A stretch of 53,607 nucleotides of DNA, from contig JAPLDO010000223.1 in assembly GCA_026391715.1 (NCBI GenBank), positions 1 to 53,607 on the forward strand, given 5' to 3'. Positions 25,626 to 33,347 of the stretch are shown piece by piece (the stretch's first letter is position 1; every line of letters starts with the position of its first letter). Below the pieces are notes generated by a model. That model made no database searches. It was not told the origin of the DNA and worked only from the letters and a program-made list of their open reading frames with translations. Origin of the DNA: Bacteroidota bacterium. GTDB lineage: Bacteria > Bacteroidota > Bacteroidia > Bacteroidales > FEN-979. A program made the translations under genes and the position numbers.

Positions 25626-25666
25626 CGCAATTTCACCATTTCACTGCCTCGCTACCTCGCCATTTG
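25626..25666. repeat. Octamer-period repeat upstream of the CCA-adding enzyme
   Basis: GCAATTTC, ACCATTTC, ACTGCCTC, GCTACCTC and GCCATTTG follow one another with an 8-base period, the same family as the repeats at 23623 and 24203. It occupies the 5' leader and ends exactly at the proposed TTG start. Confidence 0.65.
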
Positions 25667-27079
25667 AAAAATCATCTCACAATCCCAATCTTTCAAATCG
25701 TTTCACAGGTTGCCGGTGAATCGCATCTACAGGTATTTGTGATCGGCGGATTTGTGCGCGATTTGTTGTTACAGCGCGATAATAAGAAAGATATTGACAT
25801 TGTAGTACTTGGCAGCGGTATTGACTTTGCCCATAAGGTTGCCAATCGGATTGGGGAAGATATCCCGGTTAAATTTTTTAAGAATTTCGGGACAGCCATG
25901 TTCAGCTATCAAGGTTGGCAAATAGAATTCGTTGGCGCCCGTAAGGAATCGTACCGTCTTAATTCCCGAAAACCTATTGTGGAAGATGGAACCATAGAGG
26001 ATGATCAGAACCGCCGCGATTTTACTATAAATGCCATGGCTATTGATCTTACGCCAGAGCATTATGGCAGGCTGATAGATCCTTTTAAAGGAGTTGAGGA
26101 TCTGAAATTGAAAATCATTCGCACGCCTCTGGATTCCGATATCACCTTTTCGGATGATCCGTTGCGGATGATGCGCGCAATAAGATTTGCCACCCAATTG
26201 AATTTCGCTATTCACCCGGTTTGCCTCGAAGCCATCAAACGAAATGCTGAAAGAATCAGAATTGTCTCCAAGGAACGCACCATTGAAGAGTTTAACCTGA
26301 TCATCATGGCAAAGACGCCATCTTCCGGGTTTATCCTTCTTGATGAAACTGGTTTGCTGAATATTATATTTCCGGAGTTTTGCGAACTCAAAGGCGCCGA
26401 AATCATTGAAGGGAAAGGACATAAGGATAATTTCTCTCACACGCTCGCTGTACTCGACAATGTGGCGTCCATTTCGGATAACCTGTGGCTCAGGTGGGCA
26501 GCCATCCTTCACGACATTGCCAAACCGGTCACAAAAAAATTTATTCAGGGTATCGGATGGACTTTTCATGCTCATGAGTTCAGAGGTGCAAAAATGGTCC
26601 CGGCAATATTTTCGAGGCTTAAACTTCCGCTGAATGAAAAAATGCGGTACGTCGCCAAACTGGTACTATTGCATTTGCGGCCAATCGTGCTTGCCGAAGA
26701 TGTTGTAACAGACTCGGCTGTCAGGCGTTTACTTTTCGAGACCGGTGAAGATATTGATGACCTGATGCTGCTGTGTAATGCAGATATCACTTCGAAAAAT
26801 CCGGTCAAAGTGAAAAAATATCTCAGTAATTTTATTATTGTTCGCCAGAAGCTGAAAGAAATTGAGGAAAAGGACAAACTACGAAACTGGCAACCACCCA
26901 TTTCCGGCGAGATTATCATGATGACTTTCGGAATAAAACCTTCAAAACAAGTAGGGCTTATCAAAGAAGCAATTACAGAAGCCATTCTTGAAGGACAAAT
27001 TCCTAATGATTATGAAGCTGCATTCCGGTTTATGCTCAGTGAAGGCGAAAAAATAGGCCTTGTCGTGGCTATTCAGTAA
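25664..27079 (+). CDS. CCA-adding enzyme / poly(A) polymerase family protein with HD domain
   Basis: This tRNA nucleotidyltransferase builds or repairs the 3' CCA, which fits tRNA genes here that do not encode CCA. The class II nucleotidyltransferase motif is VFVIGGFVRDLLL with DIDIVV downstream. RRDFTINAMAIDL and the PolyA_pol RNA-binding block DPLRMMRAIRFATQL follow. An HD domain has AAILHDIAKP at about 293-302. No ATG precedes the conserved start in frame. I propose TTG at 25664 (MKNHLTIPIFQIVSQ, 471 aa), since the open frame back to 25586 begins inside the promoter and crosses repeat DNA. Confidence 0.85.
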   Translation: MKNHLTIPIFQIVSQVAGESHLQVFVIGGFVRDLLLQRDNKKDIDIVVLGSGIDFAHKVANRIGEDIPVKFFKNFGTAMFSYQGWQIEFVGARKESYRLNSRKPIVEDGTIEDDQNRRDFTINAMAIDLTPEHYGRLIDPFKGVEDLKLKIIRTPLDSDITFSDDPLRMMRAIRFATQLNFAIHPVCLEAIKRNAERIRIVSKERTIEEFNLIIMAKTPSSGFILLDETGLLNIIFPEFCELKGAEIIEGKGHKDNFSHTLAVLDNVASISDNLWLRWAAILHDIAKPVTKKFIQGIGWTFHAHEFRGAKMVPAIFSRLKLPLNEKMRYVAKLVLLHLRPIVLAEDVVTDSAVRRLLFETGEDIDDLMLLCNADITSKNPVKVKKYLSNFIIVRQKLKEIEEKDKLRNWQPPISGEIIMMTFGIKPSKQVGLIKEAITEAILEGQIPNDYEAAFRFMLSEGEKIGLVVAIQ

Positions 27080-27109
27080 ACCTTTTGTATCTGGTATTGC
27101 AGAATTTTA

Positions 27110-27117
27110 TATTTTTG
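27110..27117 (+). promoter_or_regulatory. Promoter -7 box upstream of the pRiA4b ORF-3-like gene
   Basis: TATTTTTG matches TAnnTTTG, 24 bases before the ATG at 27142. Confidence 0.6.
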
Positions 27118-27141
27118 AACCGATTTTGAGATGCAACAACT

Positions 27142-27930
27142 ATGCTGATTTACCGATTTAAAGTTACTTGTGAAGAAAGTGACGGGTTTTTACGGGAGAT
27201 AGAAATCCAGCCTAATCAGACTTTCCTCGATTTTCACCACATTTTGGTCGACTCATCCGAGTTACTCCGATGCGAAAAGGCTTCCTTCTATATTACAGAT
27301 AAGAAATATAAAAAGGATCGTGAGATTTCTTTGAAATCGGCAAAAAAACAAATTCGAAAATATGACGAGGATAACGATCAGGTTGTTACTGAATTGGTTC
27401 CGGTGCCTCTGATGAAAACCGAGAAATTGAAAAATTATATCGAAGACCCTCACCAAAAGATGATTTACGAATTTGTTGGACGCGAGGATTTCTCCTTTCA
27501 CCTCGAACTCTTTAAAATTTTTCAGTCTGAAGGTACAATTTCTTTTCCCAGATGTATTAAGCACATTGGAGAACTCCCGAAAAAAGCTGAGCAACCTGTG
27601 CCGGTTCCTGAAAAACCAATTGACCCCAAGATTGTCATACCCAAAATCGCATTACCCGCGATCAACAACATTGCCAAACTTGAGCATCTTGTTGAGAATG
27701 AAGATGAACTTGCTGCCATCGAGAGCGAACTGGGTGGATTACTGGCAGAAGCTGCGACTTCTTCAAATGGAGATCAGGAATTGGGAGTTTCTGCGGATTA
27801 TGACTATTCTTTCGGTCAAAACGATGAGGATCAGGAAGACGAACATATAGATCATTTGGATGATTTTGATGATCTCGAAAGTCTCGATCGACGAATGTCG
27901 GGCTTCGACCATGATTCGGATGACTTTTAA
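27142..27930 (+). CDS. pRiA4b ORF-3-like domain protein
   Basis: The 262-aa protein begins with a domain resembling the plasmid pRiA4b ORF-3 fold: LIYRFKVTCEESDGFLREIE, then TFLDFHHILVDSS and IYEFVGREDFSFHLEL (to about residue 135). A Pro-rich linker and a strongly acidic Asp/Glu-rich C-terminal tail (about 180-262) follow. Function unknown. It overlaps miaA by 20 bases, and the pair probably forms one transcript from the TATTTTTG box. Confidence 0.7.
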   Translation: MLIYRFKVTCEESDGFLREIEIQPNQTFLDFHHILVDSSELLRCEKASFYITDKKYKKDREISLKSAKKQIRKYDEDNDQVVTELVPVPLMKTEKLKNYIEDPHQKMIYEFVGREDFSFHLELFKIFQSEGTISFPRCIKHIGELPKKAEQPVPVPEKPIDPKIVIPKIALPAINNIAKLEHLVENEDELAAIESELGGLLAEAATSSNGDQELGVSADYDYSFGQNDEDQEDEHIDHLDDFDDLESLDRRMSGFDHDSDDF

Positions 27931-28831
27931 TAATCCATTACTGGTTGTTCTGGCAGGTCCTACTGCGACTGGAAAAACTCAGACAGGTATACACCTTGCA
28001 AGTCATTTTCACAGCGAAATTCTTTCGGCAGATTCACGACAGTTTTTTCAGGAAATGAAGATCGGAACTGCTTTTCCCGTTCCTCATGAACTTGCTGCCG
28101 TCAGGCACCATTTTATCGGGCATCTCTCAATTCACGATTCTTATAATGTATCCCGGTTTGAAACTGAAGCGCTTCAATTACTTAAGCGCCTATTTCAGGA
28201 TCGCCGGGTGGTTTTTCTTGTAGGTGGTTCGGGATTATATATCAATGCGGTATGCCATGGAATAGATATATTACCCGACCCAGATCCTGCCGTGCGCATT
28301 GAACTGAAGTTGCGTCTGGAACAACACGGTATTGCAACCCTTCAGGAAGAGCTGCAAAAAACAGATCCGGAGTACGCTTCAATAGTTGACTTGGCAAATC
28401 CCGCCCGACTAATCCGTGCTCTGGAAATTTGCCACACAACTGGCGTACCTTATTCATCGTTGCGACTTAACAATCCCAAAGAACGACCATTCAGAATATT
28501 GAAAATAGGGATTACACATCCACGGGAAACGCTGAACGAAAGAATCAACAATAGGGTGGACAGGATGATTGACGCCGGATTGGTTGAGGAAGCGCGCGAG
28601 CTTTACCCATACAGACATCTCAATGCCCTTAATACCGTAGGCTACAAAGAATTATTTGACCATTTCGATGAACAGTATCCGCTCGGGCTGGCGATAGAAA
28701 AAATCAAAACTCACTCCCGACGTTATGCCAAACGACAGATGACCTGGTTTAACAAGGACCCGAAAATGGTCTGGTTTTTACCCTCCGAAACTGAAGGTAT
28801 GATAAGTTTAATAGAAAAATTCTTACCTTAA
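27911..28831 (+). CDS. miaA: tRNA dimethylallyltransferase MiaA
   Basis: This 306-aa enzyme transfers the dimethylallyl group from DMAPP to N6 of A37 in tRNAs reading codons that start with U (the tRNA-Tyr and tRNA-Trp here are expected substrates). The P-loop is AGPTATGKT at about 12-20, followed by LSADSRQFFQEMKIGTA, FLVGGSGLYINAV, and the C-terminal FKTHSRRYAKRQMTW-type motif (KIKTHSRRYAKRQMTWFNKD). Start chosen at ATG 27911. ATG 27920 is equally possible. The longer open frame to 27860 lies wholly in the upstream gene. Confidence 0.93.
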   Translation: MIRMTFNNPLLVVLAGPTATGKTQTGIHLASHFHSEILSADSRQFFQEMKIGTAFPVPHELAAVRHHFIGHLSIHDSYNVSRFETEALQLLKRLFQDRRVVFLVGGSGLYINAVCHGIDILPDPDPAVRIELKLRLEQHGIATLQEELQKTDPEYASIVDLANPARLIRALEICHTTGVPYSSLRLNNPKERPFRILKIGITHPRETLNERINNRVDRMIDAGLVEEARELYPYRHLNALNTVGYKELFDHFDEQYPLGLAIEKIKTHSRRYAKRQMTWFNKDPKMVWFLPSETEGMISLIEKFLP

Positions 28832-29461
28832 TACAATTGTTCCTTTCGTTACAAGATTCAAATTGTTTATCGGAAAACCAATAAACCGTTGAATTAATGG
28901 AATTATTATTATAAACATTCAGTTCACATTTGTGCAATGAATTGATTTTAAAATTTGCATGAATTTAATAAGTCGCGCTAATTCAGAGTATAAGATCAAG
29001 TTTAATAAACTATGAATTGAATATTTAATTCAATTGCATGTTGTAAACATTTTATATTACAACTGTAATCAACAATGATTCGGTTAATGAGTATCCGATT
29101 GCATACCTTAATTGTTAAAACTAATTTTTCTCTACAACTTTTATCTGATTCTATGTTTATTGGAAGCGAATTGCTTTGCTTTCTACTATTATCATTGGGA
29201 ATACTCTGGCAAGGAGACTATTTTCGGAGTGGATTTATCAGTTACAAATATCAAACGTCAAACATAATGTTTACAAATGTAATTACATACATAAACAAAT
29301 TTCGCAAATTCAGTTTACTTTTGTAATTATCAGTTGTAATTCCTTATACATTTCCTTATTTATTGATATAATGCTTTTAATCATTAGTTTATAGGTTATT
29401 CTTAAAGGTATTAGTTAGATTAAGTATTTTTCACAAATGTTTTATTGAGATTAATGGATTC
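28832..29461. other. Long A/T-rich intergenic region with repeated dyads
   Basis: About 630 bases without a convincing gene, clearly more A/T-rich than its neighbours. It contains three of the four (A/T)TTAC-N4-GTAAT dyads reported below and one extra TAnnTTTG box (29316-29323). A small ORF at 29075-29326 lacks any recognisable feature. Confidence 0.6.
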
Positions 29462-29475
29462 ATTACTTTTGTAAT
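29056..29475. promoter_or_regulatory. Four (A/T)TTAC-N4-GTAAT dyads upstream of the HTH gene
   Basis: ATTAC-AACT-GTAAT at 29056-29069, TTTAC-AAAT-GTAAT at 29270-29283, TTTAC-TTTT-GTAAT at 29314-29327, and ATTAC-TTTT-GTAAT at 29462-29475. The last two enclose TACTTTTG, the promoter -7 box, so protein bound there would block transcription. Candidate operators of the adjacent HTH protein. Confidence 0.6.
29464..29471 (+). promoter_or_regulatory. Promoter -7 box of the HTH gene
   Basis: TACTTTTG matches TAnnTTTG, 16 bases before the ATG at 29488, and is embedded in an ATTAC-N4-GTAAT dyad. Confidence 0.65.
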
Positions 29476-29487
29476 AAATTTTGTAAA

Positions 29488-29895
29488 ATGGTTGACCGGA
29501 TTCTTGAGATGCTGAAAGAAAAAAATTTATCGCCATCTCAATTTGCCGACGAGATCGGTATTCAACGATCAGGAATGTCTCACCTACTCTCTGGACGAAA
29601 TAAACCCAGCCTTGAATTTATAATGAAAATTTTAAAGCGTTATCCTGACATTAAAGCAGATTGGTTGCTATATGGAACAAGCGAAGCTGAAACGGAAATA
29701 GAAACCGCTCCGGTCCAAAATGTTCAAAAAGAAGTTACTTTGTTTGACATACCGGAAACAGTTGAACCGAAACCGGAAAACCGGCAACCTCCAAAGGGTC
29801 AGGTACAGCGGAAAGAAAAACAGGAAAAAAAGGTGGAAAAGATTGTAATTTTCTACGATGATAAAACTTTCAGGGAATATGAACCTGAAAGATGA
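29488..29895 (+). CDS. XRE-family helix-turn-helix DNA-binding protein
   Basis: The 135-aa protein has an N-terminal Cro/CI-type HTH (about 1-60) with recognition region FADEIGIQRSGMSHLLSGR and the scaffold KPSLEFIMKILKRYPDIKADWLL. A low-complexity basic/acidic linker follows (about 70-112), then a short C-terminal segment KIVIFYDDKTFREYEPER. The same architecture is common in Bacteroidota, function unassigned. It faces the ndk gene convergently, with its stop adjacent to the ndk stop. Four dyads in front of it suggest autoregulation. Confidence 0.8.
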   Translation: MVDRILEMLKEKNLSPSQFADEIGIQRSGMSHLLSGRNKPSLEFIMKILKRYPDIKADWLLYGTSEAETEIETAPVQNVQKEVTLFDIPETVEPKPENRQPPKGQVQRKEKQEKKVEKIVIFYDDKTFREYEPER

Positions 29896-30315
29896 TTAGA
29901 ACCTTTCAAGGTCAGAAAAAAAGAAACCCGACTCTCGGCATGCGCTTTCATCGCTATCTGAACCGTGAATTGCATTTTCGCTAAGGCTTATTCCATATAC
30001 TTTTCGGATTGTTCCCTCTTCTGCTTTTGCAGGATCAGTTGCTCCAATAAATTTCCTGAAAGATTCAACAGCATTCCCTTTTTCCAGGATAGCAACAATA
30101 ATAGGACCTGAAGACATAAAGGTTGTAAGATCTTCATAAAAAGGTTTACCGATATGCATTTCATAGAAACGCCCAGCCTGTTCTTTTGATATATAAACTT
30201 TTCTCAAGGCTTTGATTATATATCCGCCCTCTTCAATTTTGGCAATAATGTTGCCGGTGTAGCCAGCCTTCACTGTTGAGGGCTTTATCATTGTGAAAGT
30301 GATATTTCCAGTCAT
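29896..30315 (-). CDS. ndk: Nucleoside diphosphate kinase
   Basis: This 139-aa enzyme transfers the gamma-phosphate of ATP to NDPs via a phosphohistidine. Family motifs are NITFTMIKPSTV at the start, FYEMHIGKPFYEDL, GATDPAKAEEGTIRKVYG, and the active-site His in NAIHGSDS at about 113. I chose ATG at 30315. The open frame to 30339 starts inside the promoter box. It ends next to the HTH gene and is divergent from the DHH gene. Confidence 0.95.
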   Translation of the reverse strand: MTGNITFTMIKPSTVKAGYTGNIIAKIEEGGYIIKALRKVYISKEQAGRFYEMHIGKPFYEDLTTFMSSGPIIVAILEKGNAVESFRKFIGATDPAKAEEGTIRKVYGISLSENAIHGSDSDESACRESGFFFSDLERF

Positions 30316-30336
30316 ATTCAATTCTATTAGCAGAAG

Positions 30337-30344
30337 CAAAATTA
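30337..30344 (-). promoter_or_regulatory. Promoter -7 box of ndk
   Basis: The reverse strand reads TAATTTTG (TAnnTTTG), 21 bases upstream of the chosen ndk start. It fixes the start choice. Confidence 0.65.
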
Positions 30345-30365
30345 CAATTATAATTCAAATATCGT

Positions 30366-30373
30366 TATTTTTG
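30366..30373 (+). promoter_or_regulatory. Promoter -7 box of the DHH-gldI operon
   Basis: TATTTTTG matches TAnnTTTG, 22 bases before the TTG start at 30396. Divergent from the ndk promoter. Confidence 0.65.
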
Positions 30374-30395
30374 CATTTCTCAAACACTGATATAT

Positions 30396-31415
30396 TTGGA
30401 AAATACCGACTTTGCTGCAATATCAGAACTTCTGTCTGCTCCCCAAAGAATACTGATAACTACCCATACCAACCCTGATGGCGATGCGCTTGGGTCAAGT
30501 CTTGCTTTATCCTTTTATCTTAAAAAGAAAGGTCACCTTGTGGATATCATGGTTCCTGATACTTACCCTGAATTTCTCTCATGGATGCCGGGATGTGAAA
30601 ATATTTTGATCTATACCATTAACAAGGAGGCGTGTCAGAACGCCATAAATAATGCGGACATCACTGTTGCCGCAGATTATAACCAGTTGTCCCGGTTGAA
30701 TGAAGCCGGGAATATGGTTCGTCAATCTTCTGCAAAAAAGGTACTGATTGATCACCATCTTAATCCTACTGATGAATTTGACTTTAAGATATCTGTCACA
30801 CTTATTTCCTCTACTTCGGAACTTGTTTATAATTTCATCGAATCAAGGGGAGATTTGCATTTGCTTGATAAAGAAATCGCTGAGTGCATTTATACCGGTA
30901 TTATTACCGATACAGGGTCGCTGAGTTATGCTTGTAATTATGTAAAAACCTACCTGATCATCGCTGAATTGTTTCGACTTGGCATCAATGGCGAACAGTT
31001 GCACCGACTTATCTATGATACCTATTCTGAAAACAGACTTCGTTTGCTGGGTTATTCAATCAGCGATCAACTGGTGGTTTTACCGGAATTTTATACAGCT
31101 TTTATTATCCTGTCAAAGCATGCCCTCGAACGGTTCAATCATCAAATAGGAGATACTGAAGGCATTGTAAATTATGCTTTGTCAATAAAGAATATCAACC
31201 TTGCAGCGCTTTTTACAGAAAGAGACGGAATCGTTAAAGTTTCATTTCGCTCTAAAGGAAATTTTTCAGTGAATAAACTTGCCATGGAATGTTTCGGCGG
31301 AGGGGGTCACAGGAATGCAGCAGGCGCCAACTGCACAACATCTCTGGAGGATACTGTAATGAAATTCAGAAATTTACTACCATCTTTTCAATCTCAACTC
31401 AAAACGGTTTATTAG
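30396..31415 (+). CDS. DHH-family phosphoesterase (NrnA-like)
   Basis: This 339-aa protein resembles the bifunctional oligoribonuclease/pAp phosphatase NrnA, which degrades 2-5-nt RNA and pAp. The DHH domain has THTNPDGDALGSSL at about 28-41, AADYNQ, and LIDHHLNP at about 115-122. The DHHA1 domain has the GGGGHRNAAGA motif at about 302-312. Start is a TTG at 30396 (MENTDFAAISELL), consistent with the -7 box 22 bases before it. Its TAG stop overlaps the next gene's GTG start by one base. Confidence 0.9.
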   Translation: MENTDFAAISELLSAPQRILITTHTNPDGDALGSSLALSFYLKKKGHLVDIMVPDTYPEFLSWMPGCENILIYTINKEACQNAINNADITVAADYNQLSRLNEAGNMVRQSSAKKVLIDHHLNPTDEFDFKISVTLISSTSELVYNFIESRGDLHLLDKEIAECIYTGIITDTGSLSYACNYVKTYLIIAELFRLGINGEQLHRLIYDTYSENRLRLLGYSISDQLVVLPEFYTAFIILSKHALERFNHQIGDTEGIVNYALSIKNINLAALFTERDGIVKVSFRSKGNFSVNKLAMECFGGGGHRNAAGANCTTSLEDTVMKFRNLLPSFQSQLKTVY

Positions 31416-31957
31416 TGATTTCCCGGATTATCTTCATTTTTTTCCTTCTGTTGTCCCTTGAATTACAATCTTGCATGGAACCCTCCCAGGAAAAAGAAAT
31501 TAAAGCCAATCTTCAAATACTGGATGACTCCTTGTTATTATATAATCAGAAGATTGTTCAAATTGAAAACCAGGAAATAGCGGATTTTATTAATCGCTAT
31601 AAATGGAGGATGGAAACTACTTCAACCGGATTGCGTTTTGTAATCATAAAAAAGGGAACCGGACTTACCCCAAATAAAGGAGCGACAGTAACAATTAGCT
31701 ATTCAGTGAAATTATTAACCGGCGATGTAGTTTTTCAATCAGATTCCTTGCATCCTTTTACCTTTATTGCTGGACAAAGAAAAGTTACCAGCGGTCTTGA
31801 AGAAGGAGTTATGCTTATGCATCAGGGGGATCGCGCCAAATTTATTGTTCCTTCTTATCTCGCTTATGGTCTCCTTGGCGACCTTGAGAAAATACCAACC
31901 AGGGCGATTCTTGTTTATTATGTGGAACTTATTCATGTAACAAATCCGATTAATTGA
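31415..31957 (+). CDS. GldI-like FKBP-type peptidyl-prolyl isomerase lipoprotein
   Basis: The 180-aa protein has a hydrophobic signal with lipobox LQSC at about residues 17-20. A helical linker follows, then one FKBP domain (about 80-178) with GATVTISYSVKLLTGDVVFQ, SGLEEGVMLMHQGD and VPSYLAYG. The order ndk/DHH/lipoprotein-FKBP/FKBP resembles the gldI neighbourhood of gliding Bacteroidota. GldI is a gliding and type IX secretion accessory protein. Start chosen as GTG 31415 (TAGTG overlap). The longer frame to 31289 runs inside the upstream gene. Confidence 0.78.
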   Translation: MISRIIFIFFLLLSLELQSCMEPSQEKEIKANLQILDDSLLLYNQKIVQIENQEIADFINRYKWRMETTSTGLRFVIIKKGTGLTPNKGATVTISYSVKLLTGDVVFQSDSLHPFTFIAGQRKVTSGLEEGVMLMHQGDRAKFIVPSYLAYGLLGDLEKIPTRAILVYYVELIHVTNPIN

Positions 31958-31982
31958 TGGTTTCTGAGGTGATTTTATTTAT

Positions 31983-31990
31983 TACCTTTG
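31983..31990 (+). promoter_or_regulatory. Promoter -7 box of the triple-FKBP gene
   Basis: TACCTTTG matches TAnnTTTG, 41-59 bases before the two candidate start codons. A TTTC about 18 bases upstream may serve as the -33 element. Confidence 0.6.
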
Positions 31991-32030
31991 CACCTCGAAA
32001 AATGTACTTATATTATTATTATTAACTAAA

Positions 32031-33347
32031 ATGTCAAAAATCCAAAGTATGAAAAAAGTGTTTGTGAATCCATTGGTCATGGTAATGTTGGTTGCTCTGA
32101 CTATGTTAGCTTGTTCCTCAAAGTATCCCGGCTATGATAAAACGGAAACAGGCTTGTATTATAAGCTTTTTAAAGTGAGCAAAGACACCGTAAAACCACG
32201 TCAGGGTGATTGGGTGTCGCTTAATATGCGTTACAGTTATAAAGACTCAACGTTGTTTAACAGCAAAACTGCCATGAACACCCCTGTCAGATTTCAACTG
32301 CCAAAATCTGATTTCAAAGGAGATATTTATGAAGGAATTAAAATGTTATCAGTTGGCGATAGCGCCGATTTCATTATCAATGCAGATTCCTTGTTTACAA
32401 AAACTTTTCGCCAGCCGCAGCGTCCTCCGTTTATTGACAGCAATAGCATAGTTCATTTCTATATTACATTATTATCGGTTGATTCACCAGTAACCTTGAT
32501 TAAAAAGGAAGAAGAGAGTTTGAAGAAATATATTGAAGAAAAGAAAATAACAGTAGTTCCTACAAATTCAGGTTTGTATTTTATTGAAACGTTACCGGGA
32601 CAAGGCGCTAAAATTGATTCAGGATGTTGGGTAAAGGCTAATTTCAAAGTTTCACTTATTGATGGCAAGCAGGTTTTTTCTACTTTAGATCGCGGCGAGC
32701 CTATGGAATTTGAATGCGGCAAACGTTTTGATACTCCCGGATTCGAGGAAGGTATCACAAAAATGTTGAAAGGCGGCAAAGCAACGCTGGTTGTTCCTTC
32801 CAAAATTGCTTTTGGAGAAACAGGACGCGGCGCAATGGTTCCTCCATATTCTACTGTTATTTATGATGTGGAAGTTGTTGATGTAACTTCAAAGGCAGAT
32901 CACCAGAAAAAGGTTGCTGAGGACAAGAAGAAGGAAGAAATGAAGAAAACAACCAATAAAACACAAGAAGGAGCGCTTATGAATAAATATTTGAAAGATA
33001 AAAATATTACGGCAAAACCCACCGCAAGCGGTTTGGTTTACGTTGAAAAAGTAAAAGGAACAGGCGCCAAAGCTGTTGCCGGAAAAAAGGTTAAGGTTCA
33101 CTATACAGGAACGCTGTTAGATGGCACTAAATTCGACTCGTCGCGTGACAGGAATGAACCGTTTGAATTTAACCTGGGTCAGGGACAAGTGATTAAAGGC
33201 TGGGACGAAGGCATCGGGATGATGAATGTTGGGGGCAAAGCTATATTGGTCATTCCCTCGAGCATTGCTTATGGCGATCGCGATAACGGAAAAATTCCTC
33301 CATTTTCAACTCTGGTGTTTGATGTTGAACTGCTTGATGTAAAATAG
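32031..33347 (+). CDS. Lipoprotein with three FKBP-like peptidyl-prolyl isomerase domains
   Basis: The 438-aa lipoprotein has signal lipobox MLAC at about residues 25-28. Three FKBP modules follow: a divergent one at about 35-150, a second at about 165-285 ([36 protein letters not shown]), a Lys/Glu-rich linker at 287-320, and a third, most canonical one at about 330-438 ([53 protein letters not shown]). Probably an envelope protein-folding factor. ATG at 32049 is an alternative start giving a tighter signal peptide. Its last 79 bases are also read antisense by the uvrB frame. Confidence 0.85.
   Translation: MSKIQSMKKVFVNPLVMVMLVALTMLACSSKYPGYDKTETGLYYKLFKVSKDTVKPRQGDWVSLNMRYSYKDSTLFNSKTAMNTPVRFQLPKSDFKGDIYEGIKMLSVGDSADFIINADSLFTKTFRQPQRPPFIDSNSIVHFYITLLSVDSPVTLIKKEEESLKKYIEEKKITVVPTNSGLYFIETLPGQGAKIDSGCWVKANFKVSLIDGKQVFSTLDRGEPMEFECGKRFDTPGFEEGITKMLKGGKATLVVPSKIAFGETGRGAMVPPYSTVIYDVEVVDVTSKADHQKKVAEDKKKEEMKKTTNKTQEGALMNKYLKDKNITAKPTASGLVYVEKVKGTGAKAVAGKKVKVHYTGTLLDGTKFDSSRDRNEPFEFNLGQGQVIKGWDEGIGMMNVGGKAILVIPSSIAYGDRDNGKIPPFSTLVFDVELLDVK

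Noticed and set aside
25769-26575. 268-codon minus-strand ORF
   Set aside because: It lies wholly antisense to the conserved CCA-adding enzyme and its translation shows no domain or membrane pattern.
29075-29326. 83-codon ORF in the A/T-rich intergenic region
   Set aside because: No promoter or start context, A/T-driven hydrophobic composition, and it overlaps the candidate operator dyads.
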